Part shown: piece after piece, positions 35,465-43,952 of the stretch
Numbering within the stretch: position 1 is the stretch's first letter
How the letters are laid out: every line of letters begins with the position of its first letter
NCBI GenBank assembly: GCA_963700775.1
Contig: CAVOYU010000004.1
Span: 58,823 to 122,822, forward strand
DNA length: 64,000 bases
Direction of reading: 5' to 3'
Origin: Thermohalobaculum sp963700775
GTDB taxonomy: Bacteria; Pseudomonadota; Alphaproteobacteria; Rhodobacterales; Rhodobacteraceae
Made by a program: the position numbers and the translations under genes
Notes under the pieces: generated by a model
Seen by the model: only the letters and a program-made list of their open reading frames with translations
What the model was told of the DNA's origin: nothing
Databases searched by the model: none

Positions 35465-37405
35465 TCACGCGGACGGAGCGAGGCGGAGCGCGATGCGGCC
35501 CCGCAGGACGATCCCGATCCGGGCCTCGCCGCTCCGGTCGGCGACGACCGGCGCGGCGCCGTCGCCGGAATATCTCCGTCCCGGCGCGAGGCCGCCGATG
35601 GTCAGCGTCACCGGTCCCGGTTCCCGGCCGGGATAAATGACGGCCTCCAGGGCTCCGCCCGTCGCGGTCGCCCGGGCGAACAGGACCTGCGGGTAATCCG
35701 CATCTGCAATGAAGGGTGCGCCAGCCCCCGGCGCAGACGCCGTCACGATGGCGCGCAGCCCGCCGGCCCGGCTGCAGCGCGCCATCAGTTCGACCGCATG
35801 AGCCCAGAGAGAGGCGTCTGCCCGGTGTGCCACGCCGCCCGCCAGGGTCCGGGGGCAGTCCTCCTCGAGCGCGCCCAGCAGCTTCGCCGCCATCTCGCCA
35901 TCGCCCATCTCGACGGCGGCGGCGGCGGTCGCGGCGTAGCTGGAGGCGCGCGAGAACCGGTAGTTGCCCACATCGACCGGCCACATCGACCGGCGCCAAT
36001 CTGGCCGCGTCAGATCTCACCGCAGGATGAGCCAGTGCCGCCGGGCGATGTCGGGCAGCGTGGCGTTCAGGAACAGGCAGGGCAGCGCCTGCATCGCGGC
36101 GCCGCCGACGGGCGGCAGCGCCAGCCCGGTGAGGCTCGACCGGCACGGGATGAAGCGGCCGACCGGCGAAAGGAACTCGGTCTCGAGCCGGTGCCGGAAA
36201 GACGCTTCGATGCCGTTCCAGACCGAGCTTCCGCCGGCGGTGTCCTGGGCGCGGATGGCGGCGGCGGTGATCGCGTTGCAGAGCGGGTAGACCCAGTTCG
36301 GCTCGCAGGCGAGCAGCCCGAAGGGAGCACGGGCGTAGGCGCGCCCGAGGAGGCGCGCGATCGACGGCAGCGAATAGGCATACACGGCTCCGGAGGGATG
36401 CCTGAAGGCGAGCGAGCCCGGCGCGTCGTGGTCGCGCCGCCCGGTGGCATTTCCGGCGAAGGCGAGTTGGGCCGCGAGGAAGCCCGAGAGCATGATGTTG
36501 TCGCGCGCCACCGGATCGGCCCCGGGGTCGAGGTTGCCCCACAGGTTTTCGAGCCGCCAGTAGCGCCAGATCCGGTGATCGAGCTGCTTGGCGGCCAGGT
36601 TGCGTTGGGCGAGGTGCATGTAGCCCTGTAGCGCCGGCAGATGTGTCGCCTGGGCGAGTGCGAGGGCATAGGAGGAGAAGTTGATCTGGTAGCGCAGGGC
36701 AGAGGTCTGGAACTGCTCGATGTGCTCGAAGCCGTCGAATACCGAGACCGGTTGCAAGGCCCGGTCGAGCAGCACCCGCAACAGCCGGAGATCGTCGAGG
36801 CTGAGCTCCGGTTTCGAGTTGCCGGAGGCGCCGCATCGCGGTGCTTGCGGCTCGGCAAGCGCTCGGAGGCTGGCGTTCAGCATCGCCCGGCGCCGCAGAG
36901 CGTGCAGTCCCAGTACGGCCGAGAGCGCATAGGCGGACAGGCCCGCTCCGGCGACAGCGAGCGGGACGCCCAGCTCGGCGGCCGGCCAGCAAGGCGGGGA
37001 CTGAGGCGCCAGGGCGGCCGCGGCGAGGGCGGCCCCGGCCCAGACGGCGGCGGGCAGGACGACGTTGCCGGTCGCGAACCAGACGAGACCGGCCGCGAGG
37101 AGCATGCATGCCGACGCCACCGCAAGCGAGACCGCCAGCGTCTGGGCCGGGCAGGCGGGACCGGCGCCGAGGAGAAAGCCTCCGCCGGGCGCGGCAAGGC
37201 CCAGGGCCAGCGCCTTTGACGCCGCGTCCGTGCTGGCGCCGGCGCCGATGGCCGCCGCGGCAGCGAGCCCGAGCGCGACGAGCAGCAGGCGCCCGTGCCG
37301 GGCGCGGGTCGCCGGCCCGAAGGCCAGGCCGCCGAGCGGAAAGGTCGCTGCGGCCGAGGCGTCAGGCTGGCCGGAGCGGCGATGTGCGATCGGTTCGTTG
37401 TTCAT
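35465..37405 (-). pseudogene. Linalool dehydratase/isomerase-like membrane protein with in-frame TGA
   Basis: Reading from ATG 37405 gives four or more hydrophobic segments (about residues 40-170), then a catalytic-type domain from about 200. ALRYQINFSSYALALAQ, DPVARDNIMLSGFLAAQLAFAGNATG and FGLLACEPNWVYPLCNAIT match linalool dehydratase/isomerase; Cys367 and Cys376 keep the 8-residue spacing of its two active-site cysteines. Codon 463 (36019-36017) is TGA. The same frame continues without another stop as DLTRPDWRRSMWPVDVGNYRFSRASSYAATAAAAVEMGD to 35465, the expected rest of the (alpha/alpha)6 domain, for 646 codons in all. One CGA-to-TGA change would explain it. The product would lose about 180 residues. 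Confidence 0.8.
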
Positions 37406-37430
37406 TCCGATGACTCTTTCTCGAAGACTT

Positions 37431-37445
37431 CTTTGCAACGCAAAG
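37431..37445. promoter_or_regulatory. Palindromic site upstream of the linalool-dehydratase-like gene
   Basis: CTTTGCAACGCAAAG is a 15-bp palindrome (6-bp arms, 3-bp spacer), 26 bp before the start codon of the linalool-dehydratase-like gene. Its arms match the site at 38463 upstream of the regulator operon. Operator for the 37465 regulator is inferred. Confidence 0.6.
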
Positions 37446-37464
37446 CAAATGGTCAAATGGAGAC

Positions 37465-37848
37465 TCACGCCGGCTTGAGCCTCGCGCCGCCCGGCTGCGG
37501 CACGTCTCCGTCGGCCTCGCGTGCCGCATCGCGGACCACGGATTCGAGTACGGAGAGATACTCGACGAACCGCGCCCGGCCCGCCCCGGTCAGCCGGCAG
37601 ACCGTCAGCGGCCGCTTCTTCTCGAATCCCTTCTCGACCGTGACCAGACCCGCCTCCTCGAGCACCTGCAGATGCCGGCTGAGGTTGCCGTCGGTCAGAC
37701 CGCAGAGGCGGCGCAGGTCGACGAAGGACAGTCCCCCCGGATGCGCCATCAGCGAGGTCATCAGGCCGAGCCGGGCCTTCTCGTGGATCACCCGGTCGAG
37801 GCCGTCATAGGCGAACGGGGCACGGGGGTCACGGGCCGTCATCGTCAT
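37465..37848 (-). CDS. Winged-helix transcriptional regulator (HTH_34/MarR-like)
   Basis: A 127-residue single-domain regulator. LDRVIHEKARLGLMTSLMAHPGGLSFVDLRRLCGLTDGNLSRHLQVLEEAGLVTVEKGFEKKRPLTVCRLTGAGRARFVEYLSVLESVV is the complete winged helix of the HTH_34 family: recognition helix in LTDGNLSRHLQVLEE and wing in EKKRPLTVCRL. No ligand domain or metal-binding cysteines are present. It overlaps the preceding membrane-protein gene by about 20 bp, so that protein may sense the signal. ATG 37848 is used; another ATG two codons inside is equally possible. Confidence 0.86.
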   Translation of the reverse strand: MTMTARDPRAPFAYDGLDRVIHEKARLGLMTSLMAHPGGLSFVDLRRLCGLTDGNLSRHLQVLEEAGLVTVEKGFEKKRPLTVCRLTGAGRARFVEYLSVLESVVRDAAREADGDVPQPGGARLKPA

Positions 37849-38446
37849 CCCCCGTGCTGCAGGCGAGCACCGCCGCCATCAGGAACTGGCCGACCGCGAA
37901 GGGCAGGCCCATCATCCACTGTGCGAGGCTGTGCGAGGCGCCCGCGGCGGCGACCATGCACAGCCCGGCGACGAGATACCATGCGCCCACCAGCCGGGCC
38001 GCGCGCGGCAGCGACCGCGCGGCGGCGAAAACGCCAACCGCGACGAGCACCTGCCAGAGCCCCGGCAGCATCCAGGCCGTATCCGGCGAGAATTCCAGAA
38101 CCGCGAACCCGATCGCGGCGCCGGCGACGCCCACGGGCAGGAACTGTTCCAGTGCATTGGCGTTCATCGCCGGAGCCAGACCGGCATGATGCCGGCGCGA
38201 TCTGAACAGCATGCCGACTCCGATCAGCGTCGCTGCAACGATCGCGGTCGCTGCCCAGACCGCGATGAACAGCAGCGGATCTGCACCCAGCGCCGCCCAC
38301 CAGATCGACTGCGCCACGGCGGTTGCCGCCGCGAGCGCGCCGGTCGCAGCGACGACATGCGGTCCGAAGCCCCGGTAGATCGTGCCAGCCGCGATCCGGC
38401 TGCGGATCTCGGCGATATCGGCGAGGGCGTGGTCGATCTCGCGCAT
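37829..38446 (-). CDS. Inner-membrane protein paired with the winged-helix regulator
   Basis: A 205-residue protein of unknown function with about six hydrophobic segments (residues 27-47, 52-75, 95-115, 120-142, 147-165 and 172-195). The soluble start, MREIDHALADIAEIRSRIAAGTIYRGFGP, resembles small membrane proteins commonly encoded beside HTH_34 regulators. It is translated just before and overlapping the regulator, which suggests a membrane partner controlling it; no binding motif is seen. The operator-like palindrome 38463-38477 lies 16 bp upstream of the ATG at 38446. Confidence 0.75.
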   Translation of the reverse strand: MREIDHALADIAEIRSRIAAGTIYRGFGPHVVAATGALAAATAVAQSIWWAALGADPLLFIAVWAATAIVAATLIGVGMLFRSRRHHAGLAPAMNANALEQFLPVGVAGAAIGFAVLEFSPDTAWMLPGLWQVLVAVGVFAAARSLPRAARLVGAWYLVAGLCMVAAAGASHSLAQWMMGLPFAVGQFLMAAVLACSTGDDDDGP

Positions 38447-38462
38447 GGGGTCTCCGATATAG

Positions 38463-38477
38463 CTTTGCGATGTAAAG
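38463..38477. promoter_or_regulatory. Palindromic site upstream of the regulator operon
   Basis: CTTTGCGATGTAAAG has the same CTTTGC-N3-GYAAAG layout as 37431-37445 and is followed by a half-site CATCGCAAAG at 38485-38494. Its position just before the start of the membrane protein/regulator pair fits autorepression. No protein binding has been shown. Confidence 0.6.
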
Positions 38478-38599
38478 TGACTGGCATCGCAAAGAATGTC
38501 AAGCGCCGTCGACCCGCCGGCGCGCCGTGCCATTTGACAAAGCCCGGCCCGCGCGGCAGATCACGGGCGCAGCCGCACCGCGCCGATTGGGGATCCGCC

Positions 38600-40228
38600 A
38601 TGACCGACGCCTACCGCGAGGGCCTCGACCGCCGGCCCGCCAACTACCAGCCGCTGACCCCGCTGTCGTTCCTCGCCCGCTCGGCGCAGGTGTTCCCCGA
38701 GCGGACCGCCATCGTGCACGGCAAGCTCAGGACCAGCTACGCCGATTTCTATGCCCGCGCCCGCCGTCTCGCCTCGGCGCTCAGGGGCGCCGGCGTCTGG
38801 CCCGGCCAGACGGTGGCGACGCTGCTGCTGAACACACCGCCGATGCTGGAGGCCCATTACGGGGTGCCGATGGCCGGCGCGGTGCTGAACACCATCAACA
38901 CGAGGCTCGACGCCGCGGCGATCGGCTTCATCCTCGACCACGGCGAGGCAAGGCTCGTGCTGGTCGACAGCGAGCTCGCGCCACTGCTCAGGGATGCGTT
39001 GGCGGCGATGAACGGGCCGAAGCCCGCTGTGGTGGAGTATTCGGATCCGACGGCCGTCGGCGGCGGCCGGGTCGGGCTCGGCGAGGATTACGAGAAGTTC
39101 CTCAGGAAGGGCGACGCGAACTTCAACTGGAAGATGCCCGAGGACGAGTGGGACGCGATCAGCCTCAACTACACCTCCGGCACCACCGGCAACCCGAAAG
39201 GCGTGGTCTACCACCACCGCGGCGCGTCGCTGCTGGCGACCGGGAACGTGATCCATGCGCGGCTCTCCGAGCCGATGGTCTATCTCTGGACCCTGCCGAT
39301 GTTCCACTGCAACGGCTGGTGCTTCCCGTGGTCGGTCTGCGCCGCCGGCGGCACGCATATCTGCCTGCGCCAGGTCCGTGCCGGGCCGATCTACCAGGCG
39401 ATCGCCGAGCACGGGGTGAACCTGATGTGCGGCGCGCCGATCGTGATGTCGGTGCTGCTGAACGCCACCGATCAGGAGCGGCGCGACTTCGGCCAGAAGG
39501 TCACCTTCCTCACCGCCGCCGCCCCGCCGCCCGAGGCGACGCTGGCGGCCATGGCCGAGGCCGGCTTCGAGGTGATCCATCTCTACGGCCTGACCGAGAC
39601 ATACGGGCCGGCGGTGCTGAACGAATGGAAGCCCGAGTGGAACGCGCTCGACGGGCCGGGGCGTGCGGCGATGAAGGCGCGGCAGGGGGTGAAATACGCC
39701 GCCCTCGAGGCGCTCGAAGTGATCGACCCGGACACGATGGAGGCGGTGCCCGCCGACGGCAAGACCATCGGCGAGATCATGTTCCGCGGCAACGTGGTGA
39801 TGAAGGGCTACCTCAAGAACCCCAAGGCGACCGAGGAGGCCTTCGCCGGCGGCTGGTTCCATTCGGGCGACCTCGCGGTCAAGCATCCCGACGGCTACAT
39901 CCAGATCCGCGACCGCTCGAAGGACATCATCATCTCGGGCGGCGAGAACATCTCGTCGATCGAGGTCGAGGATGTGCTCTACAAGCATCCCGCCGTGGCC
40001 ATGGTCGCGGTCGTGGCGAAGTCCGACGAGAAGTGGGGCGAGACGCCCTGTGCCTTCGTCGAGCTGAAGCCGGGAAGGAAGGCCACCGAGGAGGAGCTGA
40101 TCGACTACTGCCGCGAGCGGCTGGCGCGCTACAAATGCCCACGCCACGTGGTGTTCACCGAGCTGCCCAAGACCTCGACCGGCAAGATCCAGAAGTTCGA
40201 GCTGCGGAAGATGGCGGAGCAGGTGTGA
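38600..40228 (+). CDS. Acyl-CoA synthetase (AMP-forming, AlkK/DmdB-like)
   Basis: Activates a carboxylic acid to its CoA thioester through an acyl-AMP. The 542-residue protein has the complete ANL motif set: LNYTSGTTGNPKGVVYHHRG (P-loop), VIHLYGLTETYGPA (A5), GGWFHSGDLAVKHPDGYIQIRDRSKDIIISGGENIS (hinge and A8) and PKTSTGKIQKFELRKMA with the catalytic lysine. FHCNGWCFPWSV is typical of medium-chain ligases and of methylmercaptopropionyl-CoA ligase DmdB. The exact acid cannot be fixed. The ATG at 38600 gives MTDAYREGLDRRPANYQPLTPL. It is divergent from the regulator operon with 153 bp between. Confidence 0.92.
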   Translation: MTDAYREGLDRRPANYQPLTPLSFLARSAQVFPERTAIVHGKLRTSYADFYARARRLASALRGAGVWPGQTVATLLLNTPPMLEAHYGVPMAGAVLNTINTRLDAAAIGFILDHGEARLVLVDSELAPLLRDALAAMNGPKPAVVEYSDPTAVGGGRVGLGEDYEKFLRKGDANFNWKMPEDEWDAISLNYTSGTTGNPKGVVYHHRGASLLATGNVIHARLSEPMVYLWTLPMFHCNGWCFPWSVCAAGGTHICLRQVRAGPIYQAIAEHGVNLMCGAPIVMSVLLNATDQERRDFGQKVTFLTAAAPPPEATLAAMAEAGFEVIHLYGLTETYGPAVLNEWKPEWNALDGPGRAAMKARQGVKYAALEALEVIDPDTMEAVPADGKTIGEIMFRGNVVMKGYLKNPKATEEAFAGGWFHSGDLAVKHPDGYIQIRDRSKDIIISGGENISSIEVEDVLYKHPAVAMVAVVAKSDEKWGETPCAFVELKPGRKATEEELIDYCRERLARYKCPRHVVFTELPKTSTGKIQKFELRKMAEQV

Positions 40229-40740
40229 GGCGGAGTTTGCCCCGCCGCGACGGCCGCCATGCCCCCCCTGCGCCGGATCTGATCCGGGGCCCCGACGGGC
40301 CGCCCATCGCGGCGCGAGGCCCCGCGGGTCAGCAGGCAGCCGGAGAATTCGCCCTGCGGGCGCGCCGCCAAGACGATCGACCAACGCCTGCCCGAAGGCA
40401 CGTCCGGCCCGGCCTCGCGGACCCGCGTGCAACCGGCGCTCCGCAGCCATCGCCGTGCACGCCGCGCCCATGGTGATGGGTCGGGGCACCCATCACAGGG
40501 CCTGGACCCACAGCCGATCGATGCGACGTGGAATCGGAACCCGCAAATCGGAGCGGGCCAAATCTCTGGCGTGCGGAGGAAACCGCCATCAACGCAACGA
40601 ACCAAGCGCCGCGTTGGGTCCCGGTTGCTGCGGCTGGGGCTATGTCCCGAACGTGCCACGAGTTGCCTTTTGCACGTTCGCTCGGCAACGTGGATTTCTC
40701 CGTCTGCGACCGCTAATCTCGTGACGAAGGGAAATCGAAA
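40229..40740. other. Long non-coding stretch before the cyclase gene
   Basis: About 510 bp without a credible gene; the open frames here are shadows. The last 100 bases become less GC-rich, like the following gene, so the left edge of the inserted region probably lies here. GAAGGGAAATCGAAA just before 40741 is the cyclase ribosome site. No tRNA, direct repeat or att-like site was recognised. Confidence 0.5.
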
Positions 40741-42525
40741 ATGGAGCGCCGTCTCGCCGCCATTCTCGCCGCCGATGTGGTCGGCTACAGCCGGCTCATG
40801 GAAGCTCATGAGGAAGCGACGCTTGCGACGCTTAATGCCTATCGTACGGTCATAAACAGACTAGTAGTCAACCATCATGGCCGCGTGTTCGGTAGCGCCG
40901 GCGATAGCGTCATTGTAGAATTTGCGAGCCCAGTTGAAGCGGTGCGCTGCGCGGTCGAAATCCAGCAAGAAATTGAAGCCGGCAACGCCAACTTGTCGGA
41001 AGATCGCCGTATGCACTTTCGCATTGGAGTTAATCTCGGTGATGTGATGGCGGAAGGCGACAACTTGTTCGGCGACGCAGTCAATATCGCGGCGCGGCTG
41101 GAGGGGGCGGCCAAGGCCGGCGGCGTCTATGTTTCAGGCACGGTTTTCGATCACGTCCGCAACAAGGCTGGACAGGAGTTCGAAGCCCTCGGCGAGTTGC
41201 AGGTTAAAAACATTAATCAGACCGTCCCAGTATATCGCATTAAGTTGAAAAGTGAGGCAACCGATATTCCGGCTGGAAGGGAGGCGGCGCTCGCCCACAA
41301 GCCATCAATTGCCGTAATGCCATTCACGAACTTAGCCGTCGAATTTGACGATTACTTCGTGGAGGGAATAGCCGAAGAAATCATGATTGGCCTCGGCCGA
41401 TTTCGTGAGATCGTTGTGGCCGCCCGTGGCTCATCCTTCCTCGTCGGCAGCCAGTCTTTGGACATAAGCGAGGCGGCACGGAAGCTCGGTGTCCAATATA
41501 TCTTAAAGGGAAGCGTGCGTAGGGGCGGTGACCGAGTGCGGATCACCGCTAACCTCGTTGACGGCTCAACCGGTCTTCAAATCTGGTCCGAGCGTTACGA
41601 CCGCGTTCTCCATGACATCTTTGAAGTACAGGACGATGTCGCGCGACGGATCGTGGTCACCTTGACGGGAAGCATTGAGCGGGCCGATCAAGCCCGGTCG
41701 CTGGCCAAGCCGCCGTCGGATCTGTCCGCCTATGAATGTGTCTTGCGCGGTCGGCACCTTTATGGCGAGTGGGGGAAGGGCCGCAGCCACGAAGACATCC
41801 TCCATGCCCGTGAGATGTTCGAACGGGCCATCGAAATCGACGAGAGATGTGGCGCGGCTTTTGCCGGGATCGCCGCGACATACCTAACGGAATTTGAAAG
41901 AGATTGGTCTGACACGCCGGAAGTAGCTGGCGAAAAGAGTATAGCGCTTGCTCGCAAGGCGGTCGAGCTGGATGATAGTGATAGCGTTGCGCATTTGGCG
42001 TTGGCGGCCGCCCTGTGGCAGGTAAATAGGGATTGGGAACGCTCGCGGTCCCAACTTGCCACAGCAATCGAGCGAAACCCGAATTATTACTGGAACTATT
42101 GTTTCGGCAGCTGGTTTTGCGCCTGTGCGGGAGATCTGGAGTCAAGTCTTGATCACGGTCAGGAGGCGATCCGTCGCAGCCCACTTTTGCCAGACGGTTG
42201 CCTTGTATCACTCGGCTTCACGGAATACCTCGCTGGACGATACGAACGTGCCGTCGCGAACTTTACTCGAATTACGAACATGGACGAAGTCTCTTGCGCC
42301 GGTTTGGCCGCATCCTACGCTCAGCTCGGGCGACAGAAAGATGCGGCAGCGGCGGCAGCGGAGTTTCGGAAGATCAGCAAGAGAGGCCCGATGACAGCGG
42401 CAGACTGGTCCTCCTTCTTAGCAACCTCAATGCCTTTCAAGGATCAAGAGCCAGTTGAGCATCTGCATGAAGGCCTCGAAAAGGCCGGTTTGATTTCTGA
42501 TCACATGCCAGCAGCCAAGGCGTGA
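40741..42525 (+). CDS. Class III adenylate/guanylate cyclase with FlgO-like and TPR domains
   Basis: A 594-residue soluble protein. The cyclase domain (residues 1-170) has metal-binding Asp12 (AADVVGYSRLM) and Asp55 (GSAGDSVIVEF), and transition-state residues Asn115 and Arg119 (GDAVNIAARLEGA). The position of the purine-specifying lysine (KTIGD in classic cyclases) is Gly51, so base specificity is unclear. From 187 comes a FlgO/TolB-like domain (KPSIAVMPFTNLAVEFDDYFVEGIAEEI, YILKGSVRRGGDRVRITANLVDG), and from about 330 TPR-like repeats (ALAAALWQVNRDWERSRSQLATAIERNPNYYWNY). Its base composition is visibly lower in GC than its neighbours and it borders two IS elements, so it is probably acquired. 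It is paralogous to the gene at 2090 beyond the first domain. Confidence 0.88.
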   Translation: MERRLAAILAADVVGYSRLMEAHEEATLATLNAYRTVINRLVVNHHGRVFGSAGDSVIVEFASPVEAVRCAVEIQQEIEAGNANLSEDRRMHFRIGVNLGDVMAEGDNLFGDAVNIAARLEGAAKAGGVYVSGTVFDHVRNKAGQEFEALGELQVKNINQTVPVYRIKLKSEATDIPAGREAALAHKPSIAVMPFTNLAVEFDDYFVEGIAEEIMIGLGRFREIVVAARGSSFLVGSQSLDISEAARKLGVQYILKGSVRRGGDRVRITANLVDGSTGLQIWSERYDRVLHDIFEVQDDVARRIVVTLTGSIERADQARSLAKPPSDLSAYECVLRGRHLYGEWGKGRSHEDILHAREMFERAIEIDERCGAAFAGIAATYLTEFERDWSDTPEVAGEKSIALARKAVELDDSDSVAHLALAAALWQVNRDWERSRSQLATAIERNPNYYWNYCFGSWFCACAGDLESSLDHGQEAIRRSPLLPDGCLVSLGFTEYLAGRYERAVANFTRITNMDEVSCAGLAASYAQLGRQKDAAAAAAEFRKISKRGPMTAADWSSFLATSMPFKDQEPVEHLHEGLEKAGLISDHMPAAKA

Positions 42526-42554
42526 CCTGCCTGAACGACGGGCTTGGGTCATGT

Positions 42555-43920
42555 GTGGATGCCCCCGTTGGTGCAAGGTTTTTCTGAGCGGTTTGCGCAT
42601 GTGATCGAGTGCTGTCATGTGTCAGGCCTGTTTGTGCGGCGCTGATCATGGCCGCTGGCCGGTATGGAGATACGCGGATCAGAGGCAAATCACGAATTCG
42701 AGCTCCTTGGCTCCCTGACCCAAACTGCTTCGTCTGATCCGGATCTTGTCGATCATGTGCCCTTACTGCTCGTCGACCTCCTCACACCCCCGACGCACCG
42801 GGGCTTTGCTTCCTGATTGGTGTGCTCAGGCTGCAGCCGCCGGGTTCCGGTAATCCTCCTGCTTCGTCATCATGGCCCAGATGCCGCGCGCCATCTTGTT
42901 CGCGAGCGCGATGGCGACCAGCATCTTCGGCTTCTTCGCCAGCATGCGCTCAAGCCATGAGCCCTCTGGGACACCGTGGCGCGTCGCCGCTCTGACCACC
43001 GCCATCGCACCGATGATCAGCAACCGGCGGATGTCACGCTGGCCCATCTTCGCCGTTCGTCCGAGCCTCTGCTTGCCGCCCGTCGAGTTCTGGCGCGGTA
43101 CCAGCCCGAGCCAGGCTGCGAAGTCCCGTCCTCGGCGGAATGTCTCCATCGGCGGGGCGAAGCTTTCGATGGCAACCGCCGTAATCGGGCCCACCCCCGG
43201 CATCGTCTGCAGGCGCCGCGTGGGTTCGGCTTGGCCAGCCTCTGCGCGCAGCTTCTTCCCCAACGCGTCGATCCGTTCACCGAGAACATCAATCTGTTCG
43301 AGATAGAGCCAGCCGATCTGCCGGACCGTGGCGGGCAGTGCAACCGTCTCATCGCCGATCACATCGGCCAACCGCTTCACATGCACGCTCCCCTGCGGCG
43401 CCACTACACCATGCTCGGCAAGATGGCCGCGCAACGCGTTGATCAGCTGGGTCCGCTGGCGCACTAGAAGATCGCGGGTCCGAAAGATCATCGAGCGTGC
43501 TTGCTGCTCTTCGCTCTTCACCGCGACAAAGCGCATGGTCGGACGCGATCGCGATCGCCTCGGCGTCAGCCGCATCGTTCTTCTGGCGCTTCACGAAGGG
43601 CTTCACATAGATCGGTGGGATCAGCCGCACCTCATGACCGAGCTTGCCGATCTCCCGGCCCCAGCCATGCGCCGTCGCGCAAGCCTCCATCGCCACCGTG
43701 CAGCGCGGCTGTGTCGCCAGAAACGTCAAAAACTGTGATCGCGGCAGTTTCTTGCGGAATACCACCGAGCCGTCCGCCGACGCGCCATGCACCTGGAAAA
43801 CCCGCTTTGCGAGATCGATGCCGATAATGCTAACTTGATCCATGGATGCCCTCTCCTCTCGTGGCGATTGATCAATCGCCACCTTGGCACATTGCGATGC
43901 CGTCGGATGGGGGCATCCAC
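42555..43920. mobile_element. IS110-family element with a frameshifted transposase
   Basis: The transposase gene at 42826-43843 is bracketed by perfect 12-bp inverted repeats, GTGGATGCCCCC at 42555-42566 and GGGGGCATCCAC at 43909-43920. Both are followed inward by a similar GTGC(C)AAGGT. Such subterminal repeats mark the IS1111 branch of IS110, so the true ends may lie a few bases outside. A 22-bp perfect palindrome with arms GTGGCGATTGA at 43861-43882 lies just before the transposase start. Confidence 0.7.
42826..43843 (-). pseudogene. IS110-family transposase, frameshifted
   Basis: The DEDD transposase starts at ATG 43843 with SIIGIDLAKRVFQVHGASADG (first catalytic Asp). It continues through QRPRCTVAMEACATAHGW-type sequence and KNDAADAEAIAIA, then loses frame. 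The rest (RPTMRFVAVKSEEQQARSM, LQTMPGVGPITAVAIESF of the transposase_20 domain, and QRDIRRLLIIGAMAVVRAA) is in another frame ending at 42826. The break lies in GCGATCGCGATCGC at about 43543-43556, a short tandem repeat, where a few bases seem to be missing compared with relatives. Left as it is, no full-length transposase is made. Confidence 0.8.
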
Positions 43921-43952
43921 TCCATCACGAATACGCTTAGAGCGGTTCCCGA

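Noticed and set aside
36017..36019. TGA in the LDI-like gene as a selenocysteine codon
   Set aside because: No downstream hairpin of SECIS type was recognised, the domain does not expect Cys here, and the site fits CGA-to-TGA.
40427..40530. Possible tRNA or repeat near GGTGATGGGTCGGGGCACCCATCACAGG
   Set aside because: There is an imperfect hairpin but no cloverleaf, T-loop or CCA end.
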